Below, piece after piece: positions 1 through 8,828 of a DNA stretch of 49,431 bases. The position numbers and the translations under genes are program-made. Below the pieces are notes generated by a model that made no database searches, had not been told where the DNA came from, and saw only the letters and a program-made list of their open reading frames with translations. Where the stretch lies: assembly GCF_004519405.1 (NCBI RefSeq), contig NZ_SGWI01000013.1, positions 1 through 49,431 of the forward strand. Direction: 5' to 3'. Source of the DNA: Pseudomonas sp. BCA17 (lineage in GTDB: Bacteria > Pseudomonadota > Gammaproteobacteria > Pseudomonadales > Pseudomonadaceae). Each line of letters begins with the position of its first letter. The stretch's first letter is position 1.

Positions 1-2
1 GC

Positions 3-104
3 GACAAGCTGGCTACGGCATCGGCGACCGATTACACCGCGTGGGCAAGCCAATTGTCTTCAGGCACTCGCGAATATGGCACCTGCACTTTGGAAGCCTT
101 TTGA
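3..104 (+). CDS. possible 3' end of an upstream gene (partial)
   Basis: An open frame runs from the window edge to a TGA at 102-104 and ends in the residues EYGTCTLEAF. Its composition (Ala/Thr/Ser-rich, no rare runs) is compatible with coding. The other two forward frames are also open for 120-200 bases, so the choice rests mainly on composition and on a weak inverted repeat (GAGC...GCTC, 103-123) that starts at the stop codon. No family is recognisable from 33 residues. The remaining sequence to 262 is the AT-richer leader of the next gene. Confidence 0.22.
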   Translation, partial: DKLATASATDYTAWASQLSSGTREYGTCTLEAF

Positions 105-262
105 GCGCACAAAATCTGTGCTCACCTGACAAAACGGCATGCCGTTGGGGAAATCAATGCAAAGTGTTTCTGCATTTTTGGTATGGTGCAGCACATTTTC
201 ACAAGGATTGATCTTTATCCGCAGGATGCGGCGTCGACCTTCTTCAACGAGATGCTGTAGAA

Positions 263-2155
263 ATGCCTGAACCTATACCGATCAAGGACCACGAGAAAGA
301 AAACCGTTTAGTCAACAAGCGCCTGCTCGCCTGTGCGCTGCTGGTAATCGGTATCACCTGTACCCTGGTAGGCCGCTTGTATTTTCTACAAGTGGTGCAG
401 TACGACTATCACTCCACGATTTCAGAAAACAACCGGGTCCACGTGCTACCGATCACGCCGACCCGCGGGTTGATCTATGACCGAAACGGCGTCGTGCTGG
501 CTGACAATCGCCCCAGCTACAACCTGACTATCACCCGCGAGCGTACTACCGACCTCAAGGGGGAGCTGGACGCCATCGTCAATCTGCTGCATCTGCCTGC
601 CGAAGACCGTGCGGTGTTCGACAAAGCGCTGAAGCAGGCGCGCCATCCATTTGTTCCCGTCACGCTGTTTTATGAGTTGACTGAAGAACAGATCGCCGTT
701 TTGGCCGTCAATGAGTTTCGTCTGCCAGGCGTGGATGTCGAGCCGCAGTTCGTGCGGCACTATCCGCTGGGCGCGCACTTCGCTCATTCGATCGGCTACG
801 TCGGCCGCATCAACGAAAAAGAATCCAAGTCCCTCGACTCGGTCGAGTACCGCGGTACCCAGTCCATCGGCAAGACCGGCATCGAGCGTTTCTACGAGTC
901 TGAGCTGCATGGCCATGTCGGCTATGAGGAGGTCGAGACCAACGCCCAGGGCCGTGTGTTACGCGTACTCAAGCACACCGACCCCATCCCCGGTAAAAAC
1001 ATCGTGCTGAGCCTCGACGTCAAACTCCAGGAGGCCGCCGAAGAGGCCCTGGGAGACCGTCGCGGCTCGGTGGTGGCTCTTGATCCACGTACGGGTGAAG
1101 TGCTGGCCATGGTCAGCAAACCGAGCTTTGATCCGAACCTGTTCGTTACAGGCATCAGCTTCAAGGAATACGCCGCACTGCACGATTCCATCGACCGTCC
1201 GCTGTTCAACCGCGTGTTGCGGGGGCTCTACGCGCCCGGCTCGACCATCAAGCCGGAAGTGGCCATCGCCGGTCTCGACAGTGGTGTGGTCACCGCTCAA
1301 ACCCGGGTGTTCGATCCTGGCTATTACCAGTTGCCCGACTTTGACCACAAATACCGCAACTGGAATCACAGCGGTGACGGCTGGGTGGATATGGACGCTG
1401 CCATCATGCGCTCCAACGACACCTATTTTTACGACCTGGCCCACAAACTGGGGATCGACCGCCTGCACGACTATCTGGCTGAATTCGGTCTCGGGCAGAA
1501 AGTCTCCCTGGACATGTTCGAAGAGTCTGCTGGTCTGATGCCGTCCCAGGCCTGGAAGCGCGCAACACGTCGCCAGCCCTGGTTCCCGGGCGAAACCGTG
1601 ATCCTCGGCATCGGCCAGGGTTATATGCAAGTCACGCCACTGCAACTGGCCCAGGCCACCGCGTTGATAGCCAACAAGGGCGTGTGGAACCGTCCGCACT
1701 TGGCCAAGACCATCAATGGCGTGCCGCCGGTGGATGAACATCCGATGCCTAACGTAGTCCTCAAGAACCCGCGTGACTGGGAGCAGGTCAACCACGGTAT
1801 GCAGCTTGTCATGCACGATCCGCGTGGTATCGCACGGGCAGCGGCGCAAGGAGCGCAATACCGTATCGCCGGCAAGAGCGGTACGGCGCAGGTGGTCGCG
1901 ATCAAGCAAGGCGAGCGTTACAACCGTAACAAGACCCTGGAACGCCATCGCGACAACGCGCTGTTCGTCGGTTTTGCCCCGGCGGAACACCCGGAGATCG
2001 TGATCTCGGTAATGATCGAGAACGGCGAGGCCGGTGGCCGGGTCGCCGGCCCTGTGGTGCGGCAGATCATGGACGCCTGGCTACTCGATCAGGACGGTCA
2101 CTTGAAACCACAATATGCGGCGCCGGCCAAAGCCCCGGGTGACCCGCACGTCTGA
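263..2155 (+). CDS. mrdA: penicillin-binding protein 2 (peptidoglycan D,D-transpeptidase), orphan copy
   Basis: Class B penicillin-binding protein that cross-links peptidoglycan in the periplasm during lateral wall growth. It is 630 residues, the usual PBP2 length. One membrane anchor lies at about 20-42, then the dimerisation/pedestal domain beginning near the conserved RGLIYDRNG (68-76), then the transpeptidase domain. All three active-site motifs are present: STIK with nucleophile Ser327, SND at 384-386 and KSGT at 538-541. The sequence follows E. coli PBP2 closely (for example DPNLFVTGIS and GIGQGY). In most pseudomonads the main PBP2 gene sits beside rodA. Here no rodA, rlpA or mltB is near, so this is probably a second, stand-alone copy (inference). 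The ATG at 263 is preceded by only a weak purine stretch. The gene ends one base before the convergent GFA gene. Confidence 0.93.
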   Translation: MPEPIPIKDHEKENRLVNKRLLACALLVIGITCTLVGRLYFLQVVQYDYHSTISENNRVHVLPITPTRGLIYDRNGVVLADNRPSYNLTITRERTTDLKGELDAIVNLLHLPAEDRAVFDKALKQARHPFVPVTLFYELTEEQIAVLAVNEFRLPGVDVEPQFVRHYPLGAHFAHSIGYVGRINEKESKSLDSVEYRGTQSIGKTGIERFYESELHGHVGYEEVETNAQGRVLRVLKHTDPIPGKNIVLSLDVKLQEAAEEALGDRRGSVVALDPRTGEVLAMVSKPSFDPNLFVTGISFKEYAALHDSIDRPLFNRVLRGLYAPGSTIKPEVAIAGLDSGVVTAQTRVFDPGYYQLPDFDHKYRNWNHSGDGWVDMDAAIMRSNDTYFYDLAHKLGIDRLHDYLAEFGLGQKVSLDMFEESAGLMPSQAWKRATRRQPWFPGETVILGIGQGYMQVTPLQLAQATALIANKGVWNRPHLAKTINGVPPVDEHPMPNVVLKNPRDWEQVNHGMQLVMHDPRGIARAAAQGAQYRIAGKSGTAQVVAIKQGERYNRNKTLERHRDNALFVGFAPAEHPEIVISVMIENGEAGGRVAGPVVRQIMDAWLLDQDGHLKPQYAAPAKAPGDPHV

Positions 2156-2156
2156 G

Positions 2157-2546
2157 TCACGCCAGGCACGCCAACCCCTCATGAGCCAGCCACGGCACAT
2201 CGTGGCTCGTCCAGATGTGCGAGGTGGGCCTGACGCCCGGGTCATCATCCAGCGTCGCCACCCGCACGATCACATGGGGCTGGTGCCCGCGCTCCGCCAT
2301 CAGATGCGAACCGCAGCGTGAGCAGAAATGCCTGAGTTTGCCTGGCGAAGATTCAAACGCCGACAGCAGTTCCTCGCCCTGTATCCAGCGGAAGTGCTCG
2401 CGCATCACTCCGGCGGTGGCGACAAACGCGGCTGCATGCGTTTTGCGGCAACTGTCGCAGTGGCAATGGCTGATAGGCATGTCGAGGCTGTCCACTTGAT
2501 AGCGCACAGCCTTGCAGAAGCAACTTCCATTCAACGGGTCAGTCAT
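2157..2546 (-). CDS. GFA family protein (CENP-V/GFA zinc fold)
   Basis: A small zinc-binding protein of the glutathione-dependent formaldehyde-activating enzyme (GFA/CENP-V) family, 129 residues. The family's cysteines are visible: GSCFC near residues 8-12, the HCHCDSCRK cluster near 28-36, and FCSRCGSHL near 74-82. The family binds structural and active-site zinc and often has glutathione-related or unknown small-molecule activity. Nothing here fixes the substrate, so it should not be read as a proven formaldehyde enzyme. It converges on the PBP2 gene (one base between stop codons) and is divergent from the SRPBCC gene at 2646, sharing a 99-bp intergenic region. Confidence 0.85.
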   Translation of the reverse strand: MTDPLNGSCFCKAVRYQVDSLDMPISHCHCDSCRKTHAAAFVATAGVMREHFRWIQGEELLSAFESSPGKLRHFCSRCGSHLMAERGHQPHVIVRVATLDDDPGVRPTSHIWTSHDVPWLAHEGLACLA

Positions 2547-2645
2547 AAACGTATGGCCGGGTCAAAGATAGAGGCATCATCATTGCGCATAACTCAAGGT
2601 TGCGCATCGGTCGATGTCGCCTACTGTCAATGGAAGAGGTGACTT

Positions 2646-3098
2646 ATGCTCGTATTAGATCGCATCGAACGGAAAGTCCTGCTCAACGCTCCACGCAAAC
2701 AGATCTGGGAAGCCCTCACCGACGCCGAAAAATTTGGCAGCTGGTTCGGTATTGCCCTCAAAGGTAAAACCTTCGTCGCGGGTGAAACCATCGAAGCGCC
2801 GATTACTTTCCCTGGCTACGAACATGTGATGTGGAAGGCCAGGATCGAACGCATCCTGCCGCAAACCTTGTTTTCTTTCTGGTGGCATCCTTACGCAGTC
2901 GAGCGGGACACCGACTACGACAAGGAAACCCCGACATTGGTGGAGTTCACCCTTGAAGACCGTGCGCCGGGCATTCTGCTGCGGGTTGTCGAGTCAGGGT
3001 TTGACGCAATCCCCGAAGCCCGACGCCAAAAGGCCTTCAAGATGAATTCCCGTGGCTGGGACGATCAAATGAGCAACATCGAGACTTACCTGGGCTAA
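2646..3098 (+). CDS. SRPBCC / AHSA1-like domain protein
   Basis: A 150-residue single-domain protein of the SRPBCC (START/AHSA1) superfamily, a helix-grip fold that encloses a hydrophobic ligand pocket. Typical marks are the N-terminal IERKVLLNAPRKQIWEALTD (7-26), the FGSWFG turn, the middle LFSFWWHPY strand and a long C-terminal helix ending ...MSNIETYLG. The ATG follows an AGAGGTG ribosome site. Family members serve as ligand carriers, Hsp90 co-chaperone-like proteins or toxin/antibiotic binders. The ligand cannot be deduced here. The gene is alone, divergent from the GFA gene, with 124 bases before polB. Confidence 0.85.
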   Translation: MLVLDRIERKVLLNAPRKQIWEALTDAEKFGSWFGIALKGKTFVAGETIEAPITFPGYEHVMWKARIERILPQTLFSFWWHPYAVERDTDYDKETPTLVEFTLEDRAPGILLRVVESGFDAIPEARRQKAFKMNSRGWDDQMSNIETYLG

Positions 3099-3222
3099 GC
3101 CCGCCGGGCGTGAACCAGAGCGTGCTTACGCTGCCAATGCCTGTATCGCACGTAAACCTGCCGTGTAGAGGTGGATGCCGAGTAGAATCACGCTCTGAAA
3201 GTGATTCCTGAGGTGCGGTACG

Positions 3223-5580
3223 GTGGATTTACAGCAGGGTTTTGTCCTGACCCGGCATTGGCGCGATACTCCGGCGGGCACGGAGGTCAGTTTCTGGCTG
3301 GCCACGGACCAAGGCCCACGGTGTGTCGTGTTACCCGTGCAGACCTCGGTTATGTTTATTCCGCAGGCCCATCGCAAGCCCCTTGATTGGTTGCTCAAGG
3401 GGGAGCGTGATATCGAATTGCGCCCCTTGCAGCTGTGCGATTTTCATCATCGTCCGGTGCTGGGCCTCTACACGCGCCAGCATCGCCAACTGATGGACGT
3501 GGAAAAACGCCTGCGCGCCGCTGGTGTCGATGTCTACGAAGCTGACGTACGCCCACCTGAGCGCTACATGATGGAGCGTTTCATCACCGCGCCCGTGTGG
3601 TTCAGTGGCAAACCCGATGCCACGGGTGTGCTGGGCGACGCGCAGATGAAACCCGCGCCCGACTATCGCCCGTCGCTCAAGCTGGTGTCCCTCGACATCG
3701 AGACCACCGCCCAGGGCGATCTCTACTCCATTGGCCTCGAAGGCTGCGGCGAGCGCCAGGTGTACATGCTTGGCCCGCCTAACAAAACCACAGCCGTGGA
3801 CTTCAAACTCGACTATTGCGACACCCGCGCCCAACTGCTCGAACGCCTTAACCTGTGGCTTGCCACCCATGACCCCGATGCGATCATCGGCTGGAACCTG
3901 GTGCAGTTCGACCTGCGCGTGCTCCATGAACATGCCCAGCGTCTCAACGTGCCGTTGCTGTTGGGGCGCGGCGGCGAAACCATGACGTGGCGCGAACACG
4001 GCAGCCGCAATCACTACTTCGCGGCGGCAGCCGGCCGGCTGATCATCGACGGCATCGAGGCGCTGCGTTCAGCCACTTGGAGTTTCGAATCCTTCAGCCT
4101 GGAAAACGTTGCGCAAACCCTGCTCGGCGAGGGCAAGGACATCTCCACACCGTACCAGCGCATGGACGAAATCAACCGCATGTTCGCCGAGGACAAGCCC
4201 GCCCTGGCGCGCTACAACCTCAAGGACTGCGAATTGGTCACGCGGATTTTCGCCAAAACCGACCTGCTCGAATTCCTGCTGGAGCGGGCCAGCGTCACCG
4301 GGCTACCGGCCGACCGTAGCGGCGGCTCCGTGGCCGCCTTCACCCATTTGTACATGCCGCTGATGCACCGTCAGGGCTTCGTCGCGCCGAACCTGGGCGA
4401 CAAACCACCCCAGGCCAGCCCCGGCGGGTTTGTCATGGACTCGCGCCCCGGCCTCTACGAATCGGTGTTGGTGCTGGATTACAAAAGCCTCTACCCGTCG
4501 ATCATCCGCAGCTTCCTGATCGACCCGGTGGGTTTGATCGAAGGGCTCAAACACCCCGAGGACAGTGCGTCCGTGGAAGGCTTTCGCGGTGCACGGTTCT
4601 CCCGCACCCGGCATTGCCTGCCGTCCATTGTTGCCCGCGTTTCCGAAGGCCGCGAAGTCGCCAAGCGCGAACACAACGCACCATTGTCCCAAGCCCTGAA
4701 AATCATCATGAACGCCTTCTATGGCGTGCTCGGTTCCAGCGGCTGCCGGTTCTTCGATACAAGGCTGGCCTCGTCGATCACGATGCGTGGGCACCAGATC
4801 ATGCGCCAGACCCGGACGCTGGTCGAAGCCCAGGGCTACGAGGTGATTTACGGTGACACGGACTCCACCTTCGTCTGGCTGGGCAAAGCACATTCCCAGG
4901 AAGATGCCGGCCGCATTGGCCAGGCGCTGGTCAAGAGCGTCAACGATTGGTGGCGCGAACATCTCCACAGCGAATTCGGCCTGCAAAGTGCCCTGGAGCT
5001 GCAATACGAAACGCACTTCAGCCGCTTCCTCATGCCAACCATCCGCGGCGCGGTGGAGGGCAGCAAAAAGCGTTACGCGGGTTTGGTGGTGCGCGGTGAC
5101 GGCAGCGAGGAAATGGTCTACAAAGGCCTCGAAACCGTGCGCAGCGACTGGTCGCCCCTGGCCCGGCAGTTCCAGCAGGAACTCTACCGGCGCATCTTCC
5201 ATCGCCAGCCCCATCAGGAATATGTCCGCGACTACGTGCGCCGCACCTTGAGCGGTGAACTCGATGAACTGCTGATCTACCGCAAGCGTCTGCGTCGTCA
5301 ACTCGATGACTACGAACGCAACGTGCCGCCCCATGTGCGCGCTGCCCGCCTGGCGGATGAATACAACGACCGCCTGGGGCGCCCGCGCCAGTACCAACGA
5401 GGCGGCTGGATCAGCTATGTGATCACGCTCAACGGCCCGGAACCGCTGGAGGTGCGGCAGGCGCCGATCGACTACGACCACTACGTCACGCGGCAATTGC
5501 AGCCCGTGGCCGACGCGATCCTGCCGTTCGTCAACGACGATTTCAGCACCCTGGTCGGAGGGCAGATGGGGCTGTTCTAA
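3223..5580 (+). CDS. polB: DNA polymerase II (family B)
   Basis: Family B DNA polymerase with 3'-5' proofreading, used in translesion synthesis and replication restart. It is 785 residues, close to the E. coli enzyme. The exonuclease residues are intact: SLDIETT with Asp158/Glu160, GWNLVQFD and YNLKDCE. Polymerase motif A is LDYKSLYPSI (Asp419), motif B is KIIMNAFYGVLGS, and motif C is YGDTDST with Asp545/Asp547. The KKRYAGL thumb-side motif is also present. The start is GTG at 3223, with GAGGTGCGG about 8 bases upstream. Upstream ATG codons in this frame are absent. E. coli polB is LexA-controlled. I could not find a convincing LexA box in 3099-3222, so SOS control is not shown here. The gene stands alone, followed after 71 bases by an acetyltransferase gene. 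Confidence 0.96.
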   Translation: MDLQQGFVLTRHWRDTPAGTEVSFWLATDQGPRCVVLPVQTSVMFIPQAHRKPLDWLLKGERDIELRPLQLCDFHHRPVLGLYTRQHRQLMDVEKRLRAAGVDVYEADVRPPERYMMERFITAPVWFSGKPDATGVLGDAQMKPAPDYRPSLKLVSLDIETTAQGDLYSIGLEGCGERQVYMLGPPNKTTAVDFKLDYCDTRAQLLERLNLWLATHDPDAIIGWNLVQFDLRVLHEHAQRLNVPLLLGRGGETMTWREHGSRNHYFAAAAGRLIIDGIEALRSATWSFESFSLENVAQTLLGEGKDISTPYQRMDEINRMFAEDKPALARYNLKDCELVTRIFAKTDLLEFLLERASVTGLPADRSGGSVAAFTHLYMPLMHRQGFVAPNLGDKPPQASPGGFVMDSRPGLYESVLVLDYKSLYPSIIRSFLIDPVGLIEGLKHPEDSASVEGFRGARFSRTRHCLPSIVARVSEGREVAKREHNAPLSQALKIIMNAFYGVLGSSGCRFFDTRLASSITMRGHQIMRQTRTLVEAQGYEVIYGDTDSTFVWLGKAHSQEDAGRIGQALVKSVNDWWREHLHSEFGLQSALELQYETHFSRFLMPTIRGAVEGSKKRYAGLVVRGDGSEEMVYKGLETVRSDWSPLARQFQQELYRRIFHRQPHQEYVRDYVRRTLSGELDELLIYRKRLRRQLDDYERNVPPHVRAARLADEYNDRLGRPRQYQRGGWISYVITLNGPEPLEVRQAPIDYDHYVTRQLQPVADAILPFVNDDFSTLVGGQMGLF

Positions 5581-5651
5581 AACACTTGCCGAGGCACGAC
5601 GGGAGCCTGCACTCTTGCCCTCTGACGACCACTCGCAGACGGCAGCTCTCC

Positions 5652-6230
5652 ATGACCCAGATCACCTTGACCGGCACTATGGTCGAACTCCACCCCCTGC
5701 AACTCGAACACACGGCGGCCTTGCTCCAGGCCGCCGCCGACGGCGAGTTGTGGCACCTCAAGGTCACCCACGTGCCCGGCCCGGACACCATCGACACGTA
5801 CGTGGATACTGCCCTGGCCGGGCGCAATGCCGGCACGGTCATGCCCTTCACCCTCGTGCGCCGGGACACTGGCCAGGTCGTGGGCAGTACGCGCTTCTGG
5901 AAGATCGATCGGGTCAACCGCAAGCTGGAGATCGGCCACACCTGGCTGGCGCAATCCACTCAGAAATCGGGAATCAATACCGAGGCCAAGTTTTTGTTGC
6001 TGAGCTACGCCTTCGAAGTGCTCGACTGCGTGCGCGTACAATTCACCACCGACGAACTCAACGAAAAATCTCGCGCGGCCATCCTGCGTCTGGGCGCCGT
6101 ACAGGAAGGCATTGTGCGCCATGAACGCATCATGCCGGACGGGCGCAAGCGCAACTCGGTACGCTTCAGCATCATCGACTCGGAATGGCCGCAGGTGAAG
6201 GCCAACTTGCAGGCCAAACTGCTGCGATAA
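5652..6230 (+). CDS. GNAT family N-acetyltransferase (RimJ/RimL-like)
   Basis: Acetyl-CoA-dependent N-acetyltransferase, 192 residues. The layout matches the Acetyltransf_3/RimL branch: an N-terminal VELHPLQLEHTAALLQA helix, a central STRFWKIDRVNRKLEIGHTW strand pair, and a C-terminal LNEKSRAAILRLGAVQEG segment, the usual 'xNxxSxxxlxklGf' acetyl-CoA/substrate motif of this branch. The ATG at 5652 was chosen because the extension to a TTG at 5586 encodes an uncharacteristic 22-residue leader. The acceptor (ribosomal protein, amino acid or small amine) is not deducible. It is 16 bases upstream of the GST gene, so the two are probably co-transcribed. Confidence 0.88.
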   Translation: MTQITLTGTMVELHPLQLEHTAALLQAAADGELWHLKVTHVPGPDTIDTYVDTALAGRNAGTVMPFTLVRRDTGQVVGSTRFWKIDRVNRKLEIGHTWLAQSTQKSGINTEAKFLLLSYAFEVLDCVRVQFTTDELNEKSRAAILRLGAVQEGIVRHERIMPDGRKRNSVRFSIIDSEWPQVKANLQAKLLR

Positions 6231-6246
6231 ACAAGAGGGAACGCCC

Positions 6247-6879
6247 ATGTATACGCTTTACGGTACGGACGACTCCGGCTCATGCATGATCGAAATTGCC
6301 CTGCAACGTTGCGCAGTGCCGTGGCACCGGGTGGAGGCCAGCTCCTGGCAGGAGGGCGAGGGCACCGAAGCCCTGGCCCGTATCAACCCACTCAAGCAGA
6401 TCCCCACGCTGGTCACCCCCGATGGGCAGGTGCTGACCGAAAGCGCCGCCATCCTGATCCACCTGGGCCTGGAGTTTCCCGCGTCGGGCTTATTGGGCGG
6501 CAACCGGGCGCAGATCCTGCGCGGTCTGTTGTACATCACTGCCAATTGCTACTCGGCGATCGGCATCATCGACTATCCGCAGCGCTGGCTGGGTCAGGCG
6601 GATGAGGCTCTGCAGGCGCAACTGGTCAGTGGCACGCGACGCTATCTGCACCAAGCCTGGGTCGTGTTCGCCGATCAATTTGCCGAGCAGTTGTTCGCAC
6701 CGGGTAATGTGCCGAACGCCCTGGGCATCATGGCGGCGGCGGTGTCGCACTGGGACGAGGCGCGTCAGGCATTGCACGCCTTGGCACCCGGCTTTGCCCA
6801 GAGCCTGGCGCAGGTGGATGCCGATCCCATCGTGGCGCCGGTGTTTGCTCGGCATTGGCCTCAGTGGGAGGTCTCATAA
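6247..6879 (+). CDS. glutathione S-transferase family protein
   Basis: A 210-residue soluble GST. The N-terminal thioredoxin-like domain (about 1-80) contains YGTDDSGSCMIEIAL at the expected glutathione-site loop, the cis-proline motif QIPTL and the ESAAI turn (Glu-Ser binding the gamma-glutamyl group). The remainder is the all-helical C-terminal domain. The catalytic position has SGSCM, suggesting a Ser or Cys type enzyme rather than a Tyr type (inference). The electrophile is unknown. The start has an AGAGGGAACGCCC leader giving a good ribosome site. It lies just downstream of the GNAT gene. The 165 bases after it hold the leader of the DUF4174 gene and no clear terminator. Confidence 0.88.
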   Translation: MYTLYGTDDSGSCMIEIALQRCAVPWHRVEASSWQEGEGTEALARINPLKQIPTLVTPDGQVLTESAAILIHLGLEFPASGLLGGNRAQILRGLLYITANCYSAIGIIDYPQRWLGQADEALQAQLVSGTRRYLHQAWVVFADQFAEQLFAPGNVPNALGIMAAAVSHWDEARQALHALAPGFAQSLAQVDADPIVAPVFARHWPQWEVS

Positions 6880-7044
6880 TGTTTCCGCAACCAGAAGAAA
6901 CAATGGCGCCCAAGCCTATCCAACCCCTTGCGCAGCGGGCGTCCTGTCCTACGCTTTCTTAAAGTGGTGTAGGAATCATCCTTGAATTTGGCTGTCGCAC
7001 ACATGAAACTCAAGAACCCTGCATGGAATTCAAAGGAGGTGCGC

Positions 7045-7620
7045 ATGCTCATCCGGTCGCTGACCCTGGCTACCTTGATGGCTTTAACGGGGCCGCTGTT
7101 GGCCGCTGAGGATATCAACCCGCTCAAGCAAGACATGGGCAAGTCTCGCCCACTGGTAGTCGTGGAGCTTGATTCCGGAAACTCCACATTGGCCACCCTC
7201 CAGAAACAACTGGACGAGCCTGCCACCAAACAATCCTTTGAAGAACGCAACATGGTGTTCTACACCGTGAAGTTCGGCAGCATCGGCGCCGAAGGGGAGA
7301 AATTCGCCAAGGACGCCAAAGACAACAAGAAGCTGACCCCACCGGAAACCAATGCACTGATCCGTGCGCTCAAACTGGGTGCCGGTAGTGGCACCAAGGT
7401 GATCCTGATCGGCAAGGACGGCGAGAAAAAAATCGAGAAGACCGTGCCACCGGATACGCTCGATTTGAAAGAGTTCTTCAGCGCCATTGACCAGATGCCC
7501 CAGGCCGAAAAAGACCTCGCAGCGCCCGCCGCGCCGGAGCCTGTCGCAGCGCCTCCAGCCAAAAACGGTAAAGCCGCCAAAGCAGTTGGCAAGCCCGCCG
7601 CACAACAACTGGATGACTGA
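7045..7620 (+). CDS. secreted DUF4174 domain protein
   Basis: A 191-residue exported protein of unknown function. A Sec signal peptide covers about residues 1-20 (MLIRSLTLATLMALTGPLLA, cleavage near LLAAE). The following KSRPLVVVELDSGNSTLATL and the strand KVILIGKDGEKK are typical of the thioredoxin-like DUF4174 family, with no CxxC. The last ~45 residues are Ala/Pro/Lys-rich and probably disordered. The start at 7045 is favoured over an in-frame TTG at 6982 because of the strong AAAGGAGG site 6 bases upstream and because it puts the signal peptide at the N-terminus. It converges on pslL, with a REP-like hairpin between them. No role in Psl production is implied by the sequence. Confidence 0.82.
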   Translation: MLIRSLTLATLMALTGPLLAAEDINPLKQDMGKSRPLVVVELDSGNSTLATLQKQLDEPATKQSFEERNMVFYTVKFGSIGAEGEKFAKDAKDNKKLTPPETNALIRALKLGAGSGTKVILIGKDGEKKIEKTVPPDTLDLKEFFSAIDQMPQAEKDLAAPAAPEPVAAPPAKNGKAAKAVGKPAAQQLDD

Positions 7621-7704
7621 AAATACCTAACCCCTTGCTTGAGCGGGTTTGCCGGGGCGAGGGCGCCTGCTCTCGTGAACGGCGCACCGGCCTCCGGCTT
7701 TTCA

Positions 7705-7743
7705 GGGGCGCTTCGCGCCCCAGCGCAAGCAAGCTTGCTCCCT
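7705..7743. repeat. REP-like palindromic element, probable bidirectional terminator
   Basis: GGGGCGC-TTC-GCGCCCC (7705-7721) forms a 7-bp GC stem, followed by CAAGCAAGCTTGCTCCC, which resembles the conserved ends of Pseudomonas intergenic REP sequences. It lies between the convergent DUF4174 and pslL stop codons, a usual REP location, and could stop transcription from both sides. Only one copy is present in the window, so the repetitive nature is inferred. Confidence 0.55.
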
Positions 7744-7762
7744 GCAAGATTCAGCATTGTGC

Positions 7763-8806
7763 TCAAGCTTTAGGGGCTTTGCGCACCGGAAACGGAAAGT
7801 AGAAAAACCGCAGGAATGCCACACGCTTGATCACTTCCCCGATCATCAACGGCACCACCACCGCGATAACCAGGCCCACACAGGCCGAAAGGAACGGATG
7901 CAGGCCCAGGCGCTCCATCAGGTCCACGGCCTTGTGCTGGATTTCCCCGTGGAAGATCAACACGATCAACGTGGACTGGCCGATGTAAGTCATCACCCGC
8001 GTCAGCAGCGTCGACACCATCATCACCTTCGCCAGCGCCCAGCACAGGTACACGCCGATCACCGCCAGCAGGCTGGTCCACAGCCAGTGGTCATAGCGCC
8101 GTTGAGCCAGGTCCATAGTGTCGTGGCTGTAGATGAACACGGCGGCGAACAGCGCGATGGAAATCACCAGTGTCAGCAGCGAGCCCTCATGCCTGCGTAG
8201 CCAGTCGCGCAACAGGTAACCGTATATAAAGTAGGTGCTGCTGATCAGGGTGACTTCGAGGCTGAAAGGCAGGCCGGGCATCGTCCACGTTTGCCCGCCG
8301 AGGGTCACCGGTACTTGCCAGAACCACGGCAGTACCCAGATGCCGAGCAACAGCTGCGCCACCATCAACAGGCAACTCACCAGCAAGGGCAGCTTCAGGC
8401 GCTGGATCAGGCGCAGCATTAGCCAACTGAACAGAATCGCCACCCAGAAGTGCGGCAAAAACCACAGCGCCTGCCACGGAATAGTGTCTACCGAGGCATA
8501 CAGCACGCCGCCTACGTCCGGTAACAGTGGTTGCCCGCGCAGTACGTCACGCACGATTACGTACACCAGCATGGTGAAGAAAAACGGCTTGAGCAGGCCG
8601 TCGGCCTTGCGCACCGCCATCTCGACAAACGGCTGTTCGGGCTTGAAAAACACCCCGGACAGGAAGAAGAACAACGGCAACACAAACGAGGCGAGTATCG
8701 GATAGAGCAGGTCCAGGGAGTTGGCGACAAACCAGCTATGGCCATACACGATCACCAGGATGCCGACGCCTTTGGCGATATCCATTTGAATCCAGCGCTG
8801 TTTCAC
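7763..8806 (-). CDS. pslL: PslL, integral membrane acyltransferase of Psl synthesis
   Basis: An inner-membrane acyltransferase-3 family protein (347 residues, about ten hydrophobic segments) expected to add acetyl groups to the Psl polysaccharide. The N-terminal RWIQMDIAKGVGILVIVYGH carries the family's Asp/His motif (DxxKGxxxxxVxxGH). FFFLSGVFF forms the next conserved segment. It is the last gene of the psl block, 22 bases after pslK, and its position matches pslL of P. aeruginosa. Family membership is seen in the sequence. The Psl assignment rests on gene order. The downstream REP-like hairpin is the likely end of the transcript. Confidence 0.88.
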   Translation of the reverse strand: MKQRWIQMDIAKGVGILVIVYGHSWFVANSLDLLYPILASFVLPLFFFLSGVFFKPEQPFVEMAVRKADGLLKPFFFTMLVYVIVRDVLRGQPLLPDVGGVLYASVDTIPWQALWFLPHFWVAILFSWLMLRLIQRLKLPLLVSCLLMVAQLLLGIWVLPWFWQVPVTLGGQTWTMPGLPFSLEVTLISSTYFIYGYLLRDWLRRHEGSLLTLVISIALFAAVFIYSHDTMDLAQRRYDHWLWTSLLAVIGVYLCWALAKVMMVSTLLTRVMTYIGQSTLIVLIFHGEIQHKAVDLMERLGLHPFLSACVGLVIAVVVPLMIGEVIKRVAFLRFFYFPFPVRKAPKA

Positions 8807-8828
8807 TTAACGACTCCCCATCGATCAT

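Noticed and set aside
76..93. Sigma-54 promoter (TGGCACCTGCACTTTGG) before mrdA
   Set aside because: The -24 GG matches but the -12 GC is absent, and the site is 170 bases from the gene.
959..1990. Long open frame antisense to mrdA
   Set aside because: The PBP2 gene on the other strand is intact. The antisense frame lacks recognisable motifs.
3099..3222. LexA box in front of polB
   Set aside because: CTGTATCGCACG has one good half site, but no CAG half follows at the right distance. SOS control is not supported by the sequence.
4303..5496. Long open frame antisense to polB
   Set aside because: Shadow of a GC-rich coding gene. polB has every catalytic motif, and the antisense product shows no family features.
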